Assembly (NCBI RefSeq): GCF_900460535.1
Contig: NZ_UHIL01000002.1
Location: forward strand, 1,302,001-1,366,000
From: Vibrio parahaemolyticus
Lineage (GTDB): Bacteria; Pseudomonadota; Gammaproteobacteria; Enterobacterales; Vibrionaceae
DNA: 64,000 bases
Direction: 5' to 3'
In this document: positions 53,921 through 63,568 of the stretch, piece by piece
Position numbering within the stretch: the first letter of the stretch is position 1
Layout of the letters: each line of letters starts with the position of its first letter
Program-made: the position numbers and the translations under genes
The notes under the pieces: generated by a model
Databases searched by the model: none
What the model was told of the DNA's origin: nothing
The model's input: the letters and a program-made list of their open reading frames with translations, nothing else

Positions 53921-55234
53921 ATGTTTTTTAATAAGTCGCTTCAACAAGAAAACCAACGATTAAAACAAGAGCTCTACAGCCTACAACAGATCCAGCAAAG
54001 CCTAGACGAAGAAATGTTAAGGCTGACGTTGGATGCGAAAGGCAACGTCACATCGGCAAACCAAAAGTTTTTGCAGCAACTTTCACTGTCAGATAAGGAC
54101 ATCTTGGCGAAGCATATTTCTGACCTTGTACCATCAAACGTGAGAAATACTGACCACTTTTACCGCATGAAACAGTCGGTTCAAGCAAAAGCATTCTGGA
54201 ATGGCGCGTTTCAAATCACCAAGGGGGATGGTGAAGAGGCGTGGTTAAGAGTGGTTATTCAGCCTGTGAGAAACACAAGTGACCAGGTTGAGAGCTTTTT
54301 TGTGTTTGCCTCTGAACTGACTCGAACGATCACGACATCGCGCGAGTACGAAGACATGCTGAATGCGCTGAGCCGCTCGATGGCAGTCATTGAATTTACG
54401 TTAGACGGTACAGTGCTTAAAGCAAATGATAACTTCCTCAGCACGATGGGTTACAAGCATGAACAAATCGTGGGTAAGCATCACCGAATTTTCTGTTTGC
54501 CTGAAGAGGCAAACTCTTCGGCGTATCACGATTTTTGGAAAAGGCTGGCAAGTGGGCAGTTTGTTACCGACCGATTCAAACGCGTAGACCAATATGGCTC
54601 AGTCGTGTGGTTGGAAGCTTCTTACAACCCGATCCATAACGACAGAGGCGAGCTGTACAAAGTGGTCAAGTTTGCGACCAACATTACTCAGCAAGTGCTT
54701 CAAGAGCAATCCATGGCGCAAGCGGCGCAGTTGGCGAATGAAGTATCTCAGGAAACGGGCACTCAAACCGTCCAAGGCCGTCAAGTAATCGGCTCTACCC
54801 TTGAGAAAATGCAGACCCTTTCAGAGCAAATGCAGCAAGCCAATGCCGCCATTGAAGATTTGAAAGCTCACTCATCGAAAATCAGTGAACTGGTGAATAG
54901 CATTAGCGGAATTGCTGACCAAACGAACTTGTTGGCGCTCAACGCTGCAATAGAAGCCGCTCGTGCCGGCGATCATGGACGCGGTTTCGCGGTGGTTGCC
55001 GATGAAGTACGCCAGCTTGCCATGCGCACCAATACCACGACAGATGAGATTGTCTCGATGGTGACGGAAAATCTAGAGCGCACCAATAACGCTGTTGCAC
55101 TGATTTCTCAGTGTCAAAAAGAGGCGCTTGATACTCTAGAGCTGTCTGAAAAGGCGGGCAATGTTATGAACGATATCCAAGACGGAGCAAGCCGAGTGGT
55201 TGAAGCTGTCGCACAGTTCAACCGCACCTTGTAA
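53921..55234 (+). CDS. Cytoplasmic PAS-PAS methyl-accepting chemotaxis protein
   Basis: A 437-aa chemoreceptor without membrane helices. A short coiled coil (residues 5-35, [20 protein letters not shown]) leads to two PAS domains: about 35-140 ([20 protein letters not shown]) and about 145-265 ([20 protein letters not shown], then [16 protein letters not shown]). The second resembles haem- or flavin-type PAS of the Aer2 kind. The signalling domain (about 280-437) is short and carries [20 protein letters not shown] then [20 protein letters not shown]. Possible input is redox state or a soluble metabolite. AAGGGA precedes the ATG. Single gene. Confidence 0.9.
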   Translation: MFFNKSLQQENQRLKQELYSLQQIQQSLDEEMLRLTLDAKGNVTSANQKFLQQLSLSDKDILAKHISDLVPSNVRNTDHFYRMKQSVQAKAFWNGAFQITKGDGEEAWLRVVIQPVRNTSDQVESFFVFASELTRTITTSREYEDMLNALSRSMAVIEFTLDGTVLKANDNFLSTMGYKHEQIVGKHHRIFCLPEEANSSAYHDFWKRLASGQFVTDRFKRVDQYGSVVWLEASYNPIHNDRGELYKVVKFATNITQQVLQEQSMAQAAQLANEVSQETGTQTVQGRQVIGSTLEKMQTLSEQMQQANAAIEDLKAHSSKISELVNSISGIADQTNLLALNAAIEAARAGDHGRGFAVVADEVRQLAMRTNTTTDEIVSMVTENLERTNNAVALISQCQKEALDTLELSEKAGNVMNDIQDGASRVVEAVAQFNRTL

Positions 55235-55519
55235 TTAATCGCTTCAAAAACTTCTGCTTCAAAGAGCCCATTCTCGGTTCTAGTTTTCCTTCCTCGCTTC
55301 GCGAATGCCGTTTATAGCGAGGAAGGCAACACGCTGTTATTTCTCGATGAAATCTCACCTGCAATGTATAATGCCGACGTTTCGCAAACGTTAACATCTT
55401 CCATTCTTATTACACACCTCGTCAGCATTTGCGATACGAATATAAATAACTTTCGTAGATTAAAATCGATATAAATATCCCCACTGATGACGATTCATCA
55501 GGCCTTTTTGTGAGTAATT

Positions 55520-56398
55520 ATGTTTAACTCAGAACGCAAAGCGACCGTGATTCTGGTGGCCACTACGATGATAGCGGCACTGGGCTGGATTTTTTCCAAA
55601 GAAACGATACAAGGGCTGCCTCCCTTTGGTTTTATTGGCTTGCGATTTACCATCGCCTCTCTCTGTTTACTGCCATTGTGTTACCGACCACTAAAAGCGG
55701 CACGGTTAAAAGACGTGTTGGCAGCCAGTGGCGTAGGTTTGCTGCTTGGCGGCGCTGTGATGACGTGGATTTACGCCATTTCAATCAGCGATACGCTAGG
55801 CGAGGGCGCATTTATTATGAGCCTCTCGATGCTGTTCGTGCCAATCGTGGCTTGGGTAATGTTTCAACAACGCCCTCAGCGCATCTTTTGGATCTCGTTA
55901 CCTATTGCGGTGATTGGTTTAGCGTGCCTTTCATTGGCTGGAGGTTGGAAGCAGTCTGCGAGTCAACTCTGGTTTCTTGGAGCGGCGCTTATCTTGGCGC
56001 TACACTTTAATGTAAACAGCAAATATTCGCAGAAGTTGCCCGTATTACTACTGACTTGTGTGCAGCTGTTTTCAGCAGGCTGTCTAGGTCTGTTGGTGTC
56101 GTTCTTGATGGAATCACGACCAGAGCAGGTGGATTCATCCATTTGGTGGTGGTTTGCGCTCAGTACGTTGCTCGCGACGAGTTTGCGTTACGTTATGCAG
56201 ACGATGGGGCAAAAGTTTGTCCAAGCAGGGAATGCGGCACTGATTATGATCTTAGAGCCGGTTTGGACGGTTGTTCTCAGCATTCTTTGGTATGGTGAAG
56301 TTCTGACGGCCAATAAACTTGTTGGTTGTCTGCTGATTCTCTTTTCTTTGGTGATTTACCGCACTGGCGGCAGATTCCGCTTCCCCAAGCGAGCGTAA
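55520..56398 (+). CDS. DMT-family (EamA) inner-membrane transporter
   Basis: A 292-aa protein with about ten helices in two EamA repeats. Recognisable pieces: TIQGLPPFGFIGLRFTIASL in repeat 1, TLGEGAFIMSLSMLFVPIVA (the end of repeat 1), and ALIMILEPVWTVVLSILWYG then EVLTANKLVGCLLILF in repeat 2. Such transporters export amino acids or metabolites; the cargo cannot be read. The ribosome binding site is weak (TGTGAG). The next gene starts 25 bases downstream on the same strand, so a two-gene operon with the DUF2301-like membrane protein is likely. Confidence 0.88.
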   Translation: MFNSERKATVILVATTMIAALGWIFSKETIQGLPPFGFIGLRFTIASLCLLPLCYRPLKAARLKDVLAASGVGLLLGGAVMTWIYAISISDTLGEGAFIMSLSMLFVPIVAWVMFQQRPQRIFWISLPIAVIGLACLSLAGGWKQSASQLWFLGAALILALHFNVNSKYSQKLPVLLLTCVQLFSAGCLGLLVSFLMESRPEQVDSSIWWWFALSTLLATSLRYVMQTMGQKFVQAGNAALIMILEPVWTVVLSILWYGEVLTANKLVGCLLILFSLVIYRTGGRFRFPKRA

Positions 56399-56423
56399 AT
56401 ACACGCTCTAAAGATGAACGACG

Positions 56424-56975
56424 ATGGCAAATACTGAACATAAAGAAACATTAGATTTTTTAGATAAGCTGAGCGTCTGCTTGTATCGCGCTGGCATCAG
56501 TGTGTTTGCCATCGCGCTTTTGGGGTTGGCTGCGTTGGAAGGTCAATGGCTCGACGGGGTGGATGGCAGGTATAGAGCAGTACTTGCGGTATTCGCCATT
56601 GCTGGTGCAATGTCTGCGAGTAATATTCACGTTTACAGTAAGTCAGTTCGCATCATCATCAGTTGGTCTGGTTGGATAGGGGTGATCTTGATGGTCTGCG
56701 ACCCAGAGTTAAATCGAGTGTGGCTCGCATTAGGCTTTATCTTTGTCACCTTTTCTGGGATTGCGTTGAAAGAGTCGTTCTGTTTCAAAGTCCTTGGCTT
56801 GAAATTGGTACCTACGCTGTTGGTTGTGACGACATTTGCGTTGTGGTTCGAACAGTCAACCATAGTTGCAATCTCTGCGCTTCTTGCGGGTTTGATCATG
56901 GCCTACTTATCTATAGCAAAATGGCGCATGCCACTGCACTTTGATATCGGTATCAAAGCGAATTATGAAGTCTAA
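56424..56975 (+). CDS. DUF2301-like integral membrane protein
   Basis: A 183-aa protein with six hydrophobic helices between residues 20 and 172, no signal peptide and a short polar tail. The segment IFVTFSGIALKESFCFKVLG then LKLVPTLLV fits the conserved GxAxKExFCFxxxxLKxxP pattern of DUF2301 (COG5413). Function unknown; it lies 25 bases behind a DMT transporter gene and may be co-expressed with it. The call rests on motif memory, so another small membrane family is possible. Confidence 0.68.
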   Translation: MANTEHKETLDFLDKLSVCLYRAGISVFAIALLGLAALEGQWLDGVDGRYRAVLAVFAIAGAMSASNIHVYSKSVRIIISWSGWIGVILMVCDPELNRVWLALGFIFVTFSGIALKESFCFKVLGLKLVPTLLVVTTFALWFEQSTIVAISALLAGLIMAYLSIAKWRMPLHFDIGIKANYEV

Positions 56976-57010
56976 CGGGCGGGTTAGTTGAGCACGTTAT
57001 GCAAAGTGCG

Positions 57011-57913
57011 TTATTCCATTCTATGACGTAATGCCTGTGAAACTTTCGATGTTGGTTGGCGTTGCAGTTCATCGCTTATCATCCATCCTGCTTTGGCTAA
57101 CAGCTCTAAATCCACGCTAGTTTCAATGCCCAAGCCTTGGCATAAATACAACACGTCTTCTGTAGCAACATTGCCAGATGCACCATGCGCGTATGGACAC
57201 CCTCCCAATCCTGCGACACTGCTGTCTACCGTGTTGATGCCCATGCTTAAGGCCTGGTAGATATTTGCCAGCGCTTGTCCCCATGTATCATGAAAGTGTA
57301 CGGCTAAACGTTGGCTTGGAATGCTCGCTAGCACCGATTCCAGCATTTCTTTTACACGATTAGGCGTACCGGTCCCGATCGTGTCGCCCAAGGACACCTC
57401 ATAGCATCCCAACTCGATCAACGCTTGCGAGACGTTGGCCACTTGTGTTGGAGATGTCGCCCCATCGTAAGGGCAATCGACGACGCACGACAGATAGCCA
57501 CGAACGGGAATATGGTATTTATCGGCCTGAACCATTAATGGCTCGAAGCGTTTCAAGCTCTCTGTAATTGAACAGTTGATATTATGCTGGCAAAAGCCTT
57601 CTGAAGCCGAAGTGAAAATGGCGACCTGATTGGCGCCAGCATCTAAGGCTTGCTCTAACCCTTGGAGGTTAGGGGTGAGTACCGAGTAAGTCACCGAGGC
57701 TCTTCGCGTGATATTTTGTATGACTTCTTTGGAATCTGCCATTTGCGGAACCCATTTGGGTGAGACAAATGAGCCGGCTTCGATGTGACTCAAACCCGTG
57801 TCAGAAAGCAAATCAATCAGCCGGATTTTAGTGCGAATCGAAACTGGAGATTCATTTTGAAGTCCATCTCTAGGGCCAACTTCAACAATGTTTACGTTAG
57901 TAGGCAGTGTCAT
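57011..57913 (-). CDS. liuE: Hydroxymethylglutaryl-CoA lyase
   Basis: A 300-aa TIM-barrel lyase splitting HMG-CoA into acetyl-CoA and acetoacetate, the last step of leucine degradation. The substrate-binding start VNIVEVGPRDGLQNES (R and D of GPRDG) and the metal histidines in VHFHDTWGQALAN are visible. The signature SVAGLGGCPYAHGASGNVAT contains the catalytic cysteine. The ATG overlaps the stop of liuC by four bases (ATGA), so translation is coupled. In complete liu operons liuD sits between these two genes; it is missing here. Confidence 0.95.
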   Translation of the reverse strand: MTLPTNVNIVEVGPRDGLQNESPVSIRTKIRLIDLLSDTGLSHIEAGSFVSPKWVPQMADSKEVIQNITRRASVTYSVLTPNLQGLEQALDAGANQVAIFTSASEGFCQHNINCSITESLKRFEPLMVQADKYHIPVRGYLSCVVDCPYDGATSPTQVANVSQALIELGCYEVSLGDTIGTGTPNRVKEMLESVLASIPSQRLAVHFHDTWGQALANIYQALSMGINTVDSSVAGLGGCPYAHGASGNVATEDVLYLCQGLGIETSVDLELLAKAGWMISDELQRQPTSKVSQALRHRME

Positions 57914-58755
57914 TCTTCCTCCGCATCAGGTTGATGGACCCAGCTCGGAGGCCGTTTTTCTAAGAAAGCTTGTAAACCGTCTTGCCCTTGCGGCGATACA
58001 CGGATATCGGCGATCAATTGGCTGGTGTAGCGGATAAGCTGAGAATCAATGGGATTTTGGTGGCATTGTTCGCACAGTGCTTTCGCTTTTCTCATCGCAT
58101 CTGGGCTATTGAGTAGCAAAGAAGCGACGACTTCGCTTACGCATGATTCAAGCTCGTCATCTTCTTTCACGTCATGCACGATGCCAAACTGTTGCGCTTT
58201 AACCGCAGGGATGACTTCACCACTGAGGATGTAACGACGTGCTTGTCGATTGCCCATCGCACGCATCACGTATGGTGCAATGGTGGCGGGCACCAATCCC
58301 AGTTTGACTTCACTCAAGCAAAACTGAGCGGAGTTGCTGGCGATAGCGATATCGCTGCAGCAAATTAGCCCCAATGCGCCACCAAAGGCTGAGCCTTGTA
58401 CGACAGCGATGGTGGGTTGAGGGAAGGCATCCAACGTTTCCATTAAGCGAGCGAGGCTTTGTGCATCGACTAGGTTTTCTTTTCGGGTACTATTTGCCAT
58501 CGATTGCATCCAAGCTAAATCCGCACCAGAGGAAAAGTGTTTGCCATTACTGCGCAGCACTAAGCAACGCACATCGGTTCTTAGTGCAAGATAATCTAAG
58601 CGATGGATGATCAAATCAATCATGCAGGCATCGAAGGCATTGTGTTTCTTTGTCCGATTCAGCGTCAGCGTTGCAACACCGAATTCGTCAACCTGCCAAA
58701 GCACATCATTGTGTCGTTGAGCGTTTGGAACAATGCTTGGTTGTCTTTCCTGCAT
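57910..58755 (-). CDS. liuC: Methylglutaconyl-CoA hydratase (enoyl-CoA hydratase/isomerase family)
   Basis: A 281-aa crotonase-fold enzyme that in this operon should hydrate 3-methylglutaconyl-CoA to HMG-CoA. Crotonase signatures: LTLNRTKKHNAFDACMI, HFSSGADLAWMQSM (oxyanion hole) and VQGSAFGGALGLICCSDIAI (second oxyanion loop), then SEVKLGLVPATIAPYV with the catalytic glutamate. ATG 58755 has AAGGAA upstream; the in-frame start 57 bases earlier would leave only overlap with liuB and lacks a box. It is 37 bases after liuB, with the stop overlapping liuE. Confidence 0.92.
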   Translation of the reverse strand: MQERQPSIVPNAQRHNDVLWQVDEFGVATLTLNRTKKHNAFDACMIDLIIHRLDYLALRTDVRCLVLRSNGKHFSSGADLAWMQSMANSTRKENLVDAQSLARLMETLDAFPQPTIAVVQGSAFGGALGLICCSDIAIASNSAQFCLSEVKLGLVPATIAPYVMRAMGNRQARRYILSGEVIPAVKAQQFGIVHDVKEDDELESCVSEVVASLLLNSPDAMRKAKALCEQCHQNPIDSQLIRYTSQLIADIRVSPQGQDGLQAFLEKRPPSWVHQPDAEEE

Positions 58756-58792
58756 AATGATTTCCTTGTGAACGTTTATTTCAATTGCGCGG

Positions 58793-60397
58793 TTACATTC
58801 TAAAGATGCCAAATTCGCTATCAGGTATTGGCGCGTTGAGCGCGGCCATTAACGCTTGTGCAAGCACGTTTCGCGTTTCTTTGGGGTCAATGATGCCGTC
58901 GTCCCATAATCTTGCACTGGCAAAGTACGGATGCCCTTGGGTCTCATACAAGTCTATGATCGATTCTTTGAAAGTGTGTTCTTCTTGCTCGGACCATTCT
59001 TCGCCGCGACGTTGGTTTATCTCTTTGCGCACCTTAGTCAACACGCCGGCGGCTTGCTCTCCGCCCATTACGGAGATGCGTGCGTTTGGCCACATCCACA
59101 TCATGGTTGGGTCATACGCTCGCCCGCACATGCCGTAGTTTCCTGCGCCGTAAGAACCGCCAATGATCACCGTGAATTTAGGCACATCAGCACACGCCAC
59201 CGCCATCACCAATTTTGCACCGTGTTTGGCGATGCCTTCTTCCTCGACTTTTTTGCCGACCATGAATCCGGTGATGTTTTGCAAAAAGAGTAGCGGCGTT
59301 TTGCGTTTGGCGCACAGTTCAATAAAGTGCGCGCCTTTTTGTGAGGAGTCAGAAAACAAAATGCCGTTGTTCGCGACAATGCCAATCAACTGACCATGAA
59401 TGCGCGCAAAGCCGCACACCAACGTGCGTCCGTAGAGGGCTTTAAACTCATCGAAATCCGAATCATCGACGATACGCGCAATGATTTCACGTACATCAAA
59501 CGACAAACGCAAATTGGCGTTGACGATACCGTACATTTCTTCCGCATCGTAACGTGGTGGTAAGATGGCACTGTTTGATTTCGGCGGCTTTGGACGGTTC
59601 GCGTTGGCAATCGCCTCGCGCGCTAAGCCTAAGGCGTGCTCCTCGTTTTCGGCGTAATAATCTGCCACCCCCGATTTTCGACAATGCACATCTGCGCCGC
59701 CGAGTTCTTCACCAGTCACGACTTCGCCCGTTGCGGCTTTTACCAATGGGGGGCCGGCTAAAAAGATGGTGCCTTGTTCTTTCACCATTATCGACACGTC
59801 TGCCATTGCTGGGACATAAGCACCGCCTGCGGTGCACAGCCCCATAACAACGGCGATTTGAGGAATGCCTTTGGCCGACATTCTGGCTTGGTTGAAGAAG
59901 ATACGGCCGAAGTGATCTTTATCGGGAAAAACGTCTGATTGATGAGGGAGATTTGCGCCGCCAGAGTCGACAAGGTAGACGCACGGTAGTTGGCAACGCT
60001 GAGCTATCTCTTGTGCTCGAAGGTGCTTTTTCACGGTAAGAGGATAATAGGTGCCGCCTTTGACCGAAGGATCGTTGGCAATCACCATGCATTGAACTCC
60101 TTCGATCATGCCGATGCCAGCCACGACACCTGCGCATGGGATGGACTCATCGTACACTTGCCAAGCGGCGAACTGACCGATTTCAAGGAAGTTGCTGCCA
60201 TCATCGAGCAAATGTGAAATTCGTTCTCGAACCGGGAGTTTTCCTTTTTGTCGCTGATGAGCAATGGCACGTTCGCCGCCACCGAGTTTGATGGTGGCGA
60301 TGTCTTTTTTCAGCTTTTCAACCAGCATTTCCATCGCGGCTTGGTTAGAAAGAAACAGCTCGTCAGTTGGCTTGGTTTTGCTTTTTATGATGGCCAT
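58793..60397 (-). CDS. liuB: Methylcrotonoyl-CoA carboxylase, carboxyltransferase (beta) subunit
   Basis: A 534-aa carboxyltransferase subunit that moves CO2 from biotin to 3-methylcrotonyl-CoA. It is the beta half of an alpha6-beta6 enzyme. Conserved blocks: [71 protein letters not shown], and in the C half [20 protein letters not shown] and [18 protein letters not shown]. The sequence is full length and intact. Its obligatory partner, the biotin-carboxylase/biotin-carrier alpha subunit (LiuD), is not encoded in the window. It lies between liuA (34 bases) and liuC (37 bases). Confidence 0.95.
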   Translation of the reverse strand: MAIIKSKTKPTDELFLSNQAAMEMLVEKLKKDIATIKLGGGERAIAHQRQKGKLPVRERISHLLDDGSNFLEIGQFAAWQVYDESIPCAGVVAGIGMIEGVQCMVIANDPSVKGGTYYPLTVKKHLRAQEIAQRCQLPCVYLVDSGGANLPHQSDVFPDKDHFGRIFFNQARMSAKGIPQIAVVMGLCTAGGAYVPAMADVSIMVKEQGTIFLAGPPLVKAATGEVVTGEELGGADVHCRKSGVADYYAENEEHALGLAREAIANANRPKPPKSNSAILPPRYDAEEMYGIVNANLRLSFDVREIIARIVDDSDFDEFKALYGRTLVCGFARIHGQLIGIVANNGILFSDSSQKGAHFIELCAKRKTPLLFLQNITGFMVGKKVEEEGIAKHGAKLVMAVACADVPKFTVIIGGSYGAGNYGMCGRAYDPTMMWMWPNARISVMGGEQAAGVLTKVRKEINQRRGEEWSEQEEHTFKESIIDLYETQGHPYFASARLWDDGIIDPKETRNVLAQALMAALNAPIPDSEFGIFRM

Positions 60398-60431
60398 GAT
60401 GACTTCCTTTTCCTAGCGAGTGAATCAGGAG

Positions 60432-61601
60432 CTAGCGTGATTCCTCAAACAATTCGCGCCCGATGAGCATGCGGCGAATTTCGGAGGTTCCTGCCCCAAT
60501 TTCATACAGTTTTGCATCACGCAGAAGACGTCCGGTTGCGTATTCATTGATGTAGCCATTACCGCCGAGTAGCTGAATGGCGTCGAGCGCCATTTGTGTC
60601 GCCAATTCTGCGCTGTACAAAATCACCCCAGCGGCATCTTTGCGTGTGCATTCACCACGATCACAAGCCGCTGCGACGGTGTAGACGTACGCTTTTGCAG
60701 CGTTCATTCGTGAGTACATATCGGCTAGTTTGCCCTGCACAAGCTGAAACTCGCCGATGGATTTGCCGAACTGTTTGCGCTCATGCACGTAGGGGACGAC
60801 GATATCCATACACGCTTGCATAATACCGAGTGGGCCAGCAGCTAAAACAACGCGCTCGTAATCAAGCCCACTCATCAATACTTCGACGCCACAATTGAGT
60901 GCTCCGAGAATGTTTTCTTTAGGTACTTTGCAATTGTTGAAGACGAGCTCAGATGTGTTTGAGCCTCGCATTCCCAACTTATCGAGCTTTTGCGCGTCAC
61001 TGAATCCGGTAAAACTGCGCTCGACAATAAACGCCGTGATCCCGCGTGAACCAGCATCAGCGTCTGTTCTCGCGTACACCACGACCACGTCCGCATCGGG
61101 GCCATTCGTGATCCACATTTTTGTGCCATTGAGTAAGAAGTGGTCGCCTTTGTCTTCGGCTTTTAATTGCATGCTGACGACATCCGAACCCGAATTGACT
61201 TCGCTCATCGCCAGAGCGCCTATGTGCGAACCATCGACTAATTTAGGCAGATACTTTTCTCGTTGCGTTGGGGTGCCGTTTCGAAAGATTTGATTTACGC
61301 AAAGATTAGAATGAGCGCCGTAGCTGAGCGCGACGGAAGCTGATGCACGACTTATCTCTTCCATTGCTACTATGTGGGCGAGGTAACCCATTTCAGCACC
61401 ACCATATTCTTCGCTGACGGTTACGCCAAGCAAGCCCATTTCGCCAAGAAGTGGCCATAAATAGCTAGGAAACTGATTGTAATGGTCAATATCGGCGGCA
61501 ATAGGAGCTATATGCTCACTCGCGAACGCATTGACGTGATCTCGGAGCATATCAATGGTTTCACCGAGCCCGAAATTCAGCGGGATGTAGCTCGTTTTCA
61601 T
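60432..61601 (-). CDS. liuA: Isovaleryl-CoA dehydrogenase
   Basis: A 389-aa FAD-dependent acyl-CoA dehydrogenase taking isovaleryl-CoA to 3-methylcrotonyl-CoA and handing electrons to ETF. Family signatures: [20 protein letters not shown] (signature 1), [20 protein letters not shown] and [20 protein letters not shown] with the downstream [20 protein letters not shown] (signature 2). The catalytic Glu of the IVD group is expected in [12 protein letters not shown], where it is present. The start is preceded by GGGAGACG. Second gene of the liu operon, 78 bases after liuR. Confidence 0.94.
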   Translation of the reverse strand: MKTSYIPLNFGLGETIDMLRDHVNAFASEHIAPIAADIDHYNQFPSYLWPLLGEMGLLGVTVSEEYGGAEMGYLAHIVAMEEISRASASVALSYGAHSNLCVNQIFRNGTPTQREKYLPKLVDGSHIGALAMSEVNSGSDVVSMQLKAEDKGDHFLLNGTKMWITNGPDADVVVVYARTDADAGSRGITAFIVERSFTGFSDAQKLDKLGMRGSNTSELVFNNCKVPKENILGALNCGVEVLMSGLDYERVVLAAGPLGIMQACMDIVVPYVHERKQFGKSIGEFQLVQGKLADMYSRMNAAKAYVYTVAAACDRGECTRKDAAGVILYSAELATQMALDAIQLLGGNGYINEYATGRLLRDAKLYEIGAGTSEIRRMLIGRELFEESR

Positions 61602-61679
61602 AACGTCTCCCTGTTGCAGGTGTGTGACTGTGAAAATCGTGCACTGCTTGAGTGAGGGAAATTTGAGTTAGTGGCGTTG

Positions 61680-62054
61680 TTACTTTTCGTTGTTTTTTAG
61701 TGTTTGAAGGCAGCGTTCTTTTGCCGCATTGAGCTCGCCCATGACGACACCAATGTCATTTAACTGCTGTTGTAACACGGCTTGCTTTTCTTCAATGATA
61801 TTAAGCATTTTGAGCAGCTGTTCATCCGTTTGTTGCATGTCGTAAAGTTCGAACAGTTCACGTATTTCTGCCAGCGAGAAGCCGAGCCGTTTCCCTCTAA
61901 GAATCAGTTTAAGTCGGATTTTGTCCCTACGCTGATAAATGCGCATATTGCCTTTTCGCTCTGGCTCAATCAGGCCGACGTCTTCATAAAATCGAATACT
62001 GCGCGTCGTGATGTCGAACTCTTTGGCGAGATCACTGATTTTGTATTTTTCCAT
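61680..62054 (-). CDS. liuR: MerR-family regulator LiuR
   Basis: A 124-aa MerR-type regulator. The winged HTH is at the N-terminus (MEKYKISDLAKEFDITTRSI then RFYEDVGLIEPERKGNMRIY), then a long dimerisation coiled coil to residue 110, with no cysteine-rich metal loop. LiuR is known in gammaproteobacteria as the regulator of branched-chain amino acid degradation genes. Here it heads the liuABCE genes on the same strand and is divergent from thiolase and mmsA. The MerR-like spacing of the promoter dyad at 62167-62183 fits autoregulation and control of both arms. Confidence 0.92.
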   Translation of the reverse strand: MEKYKISDLAKEFDITTRSIRFYEDVGLIEPERKGNMRIYQRRDKIRLKLILRGKRLGFSLAEIRELFELYDMQQTDEQLLKMLNIIEEKQAVLQQQLNDIGVVMGELNAAKERCLQTLKNNEK

Positions 62055-62156
62055 AACACACTTACCTCGAATAAAAATCCAGCTTCTCGAAATCTGACCA
62101 TGACTGAATAAAAATTAGGTTGTTATCAATGTGTTTCTTTACCTCACTGTAAAGGC

Positions 62157-62183
62157 TAGTGCTATGCTTACGTAAACGTCAAG
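62157..62183. promoter_or_regulatory. LiuR-type promoter/operator
   Basis: ACGT-AA-ACGT (62170-62179) with flanking TT and AA forms a short dyad. Read on the minus strand it overlaps TTGACG (-35), followed after about 18 bases by TAGCCT (-10). That long spacer is typical of MerR-type promoters. It lies about 105 bases before liuR and about 135 before the thiolase gene. No operator was found before liuA itself. Confidence 0.5.
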
Positions 62184-62312
62184 AAATCACAGTGCGATAA
62201 TTTCGTTGCCGGATAAGGGATAGAGCTTCATCGTTTGAGGTGAGCAAACCTGAATAGGCAATTGTGGTGGGTAAGTTCGTACGCTGTGATACACCGTTAG
62301 GGAACGCGAATC

Positions 62313-63539
62313 ATGGGAAACGACATTTGGATTGTCAGTGCGAAAAGAACGCCAATTGGGCGCTTACAAGGGCTGTTGCAACCGTACTCCGCACCGCAGT
62401 TAGGCGCATTTGCCATAAAGGCCGCGATGAAATCGCTGGGTGAAAACGTACTTTCTGAGACCGTAACTGATGAAGTGTTGATGGGCTGCGTACTACCAGC
62501 CGGATGCGGACAAGCGCCGGCTAGACAGGCAGCGCTCGGTGCGGGTTTTCCACCTAGTACAGGGTGCACAACCATCAATAAAGTTTGCGGTTCGGGAATG
62601 AAAAGCGTCATGATTGCTCATGACTTGATCAAAGCTGGCACCATTCGAACGGCTGTTGCTGGAGGTATGGAAAGCATGACGAATGCGCCCTATTTGTTGA
62701 AAGAGGTGCGCAATGGCATGCGATTAGGGCATCACTCCACTTACGATCACATGTTTCTCGATGGATTGCAGGATGCCTACGAAGGGCACTTGATGGGCGT
62801 CTATGCTCAGCAAATTGCAGATAGGCTCAAATTCAGCCGTGAGAAAATGGATGAGTGGGCAACCATGTCTGCAAAACGAGCGTTAGAAGCGCAAGAGCGT
62901 GGTTTGTTTGATGATGAAATTGCACCCATTGACATCCGGACAAAAACTGCCACAACCCAACTCGATTATGATGAGCATCCTCGCTCCATCGATCTAGAAA
63001 AAATTCCTCAGCTCAAACCCGCTTTCGATAAAAAAGGCTCAGTGACTGCGGCGAACTCCAGTGCAATTTCCGATGGTGCAGCCGCGTTGATTTTGATGGA
63101 TGAAGAGACGGCGCGCCACCAAAATCTTACCCCGCTTGCCATCATCAAATCGCACGCGACTCACGCGAGAAAGCCGGATGAGTTTACGTTGGCTCCGGTC
63201 TACGCCATTGAACAATTGTTGTCGCAAATGGATTGGTCGATTGACGAAATTGATCTCTGGGAAATCAACGAAGCCTTTGCGGTAGTGACACAAATTGCGG
63301 TTGCGGAATTAGGGCTTGATTCAAGTAAGGTCAATATTAAAGGCGGAGCTTGTGCGCTCGGGCATCCAATTGGTGCCAGTGGGGCTCGCATTTTGGTCAC
63401 ATTGATCCACAGTTTAAGACAGCTACAAGCTCTGGGGATTGATGGGGATGCAAGCAACAAGAAAGTGATGCGAGGCGTTGCGTCACTGTGTATTGGCGGT
63501 GGCGAGGCGACAGCGATAGGTATCGAGATCCCGCTGTAA
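62313..63539 (+). CDS. Acetyl-CoA C-acetyltransferase (thiolase II)
   Basis: A 408-aa thiolase cleaving acetoacetyl-CoA to two acetyl-CoA, or running in reverse. The nucleophile C92 is in TINKVCGSGMKSVM. The catalytic His is in GGACALGHPIGASGAR (about 352) and the second Cys is in SLCIGGGEATA (about 392). The NEAFAV motif is also present. It is divergent from liuR and probably under LiuR control. It completes the path acetoacetate, acetoacetyl-CoA (AacS), acetyl-CoA. It is about 15 residues longer than most AtoB proteins, owing to a DGDASNKKVM insert near the C-terminus. mmsA follows after 29 bases. Confidence 0.94.
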   Translation: MGNDIWIVSAKRTPIGRLQGLLQPYSAPQLGAFAIKAAMKSLGENVLSETVTDEVLMGCVLPAGCGQAPARQAALGAGFPPSTGCTTINKVCGSGMKSVMIAHDLIKAGTIRTAVAGGMESMTNAPYLLKEVRNGMRLGHHSTYDHMFLDGLQDAYEGHLMGVYAQQIADRLKFSREKMDEWATMSAKRALEAQERGLFDDEIAPIDIRTKTATTQLDYDEHPRSIDLEKIPQLKPAFDKKGSVTAANSSAISDGAAALILMDEETARHQNLTPLAIIKSHATHARKPDEFTLAPVYAIEQLLSQMDWSIDEIDLWEINEAFAVVTQIAVAELGLDSSKVNIKGGACALGHPIGASGARILVTLIHSLRQLQALGIDGDASNKKVMRGVASLCIGGGEATAIGIEIPL

Positions 63540-63568
63540 TTTCTGCACAGTTAACAAAGGAGTAAATG

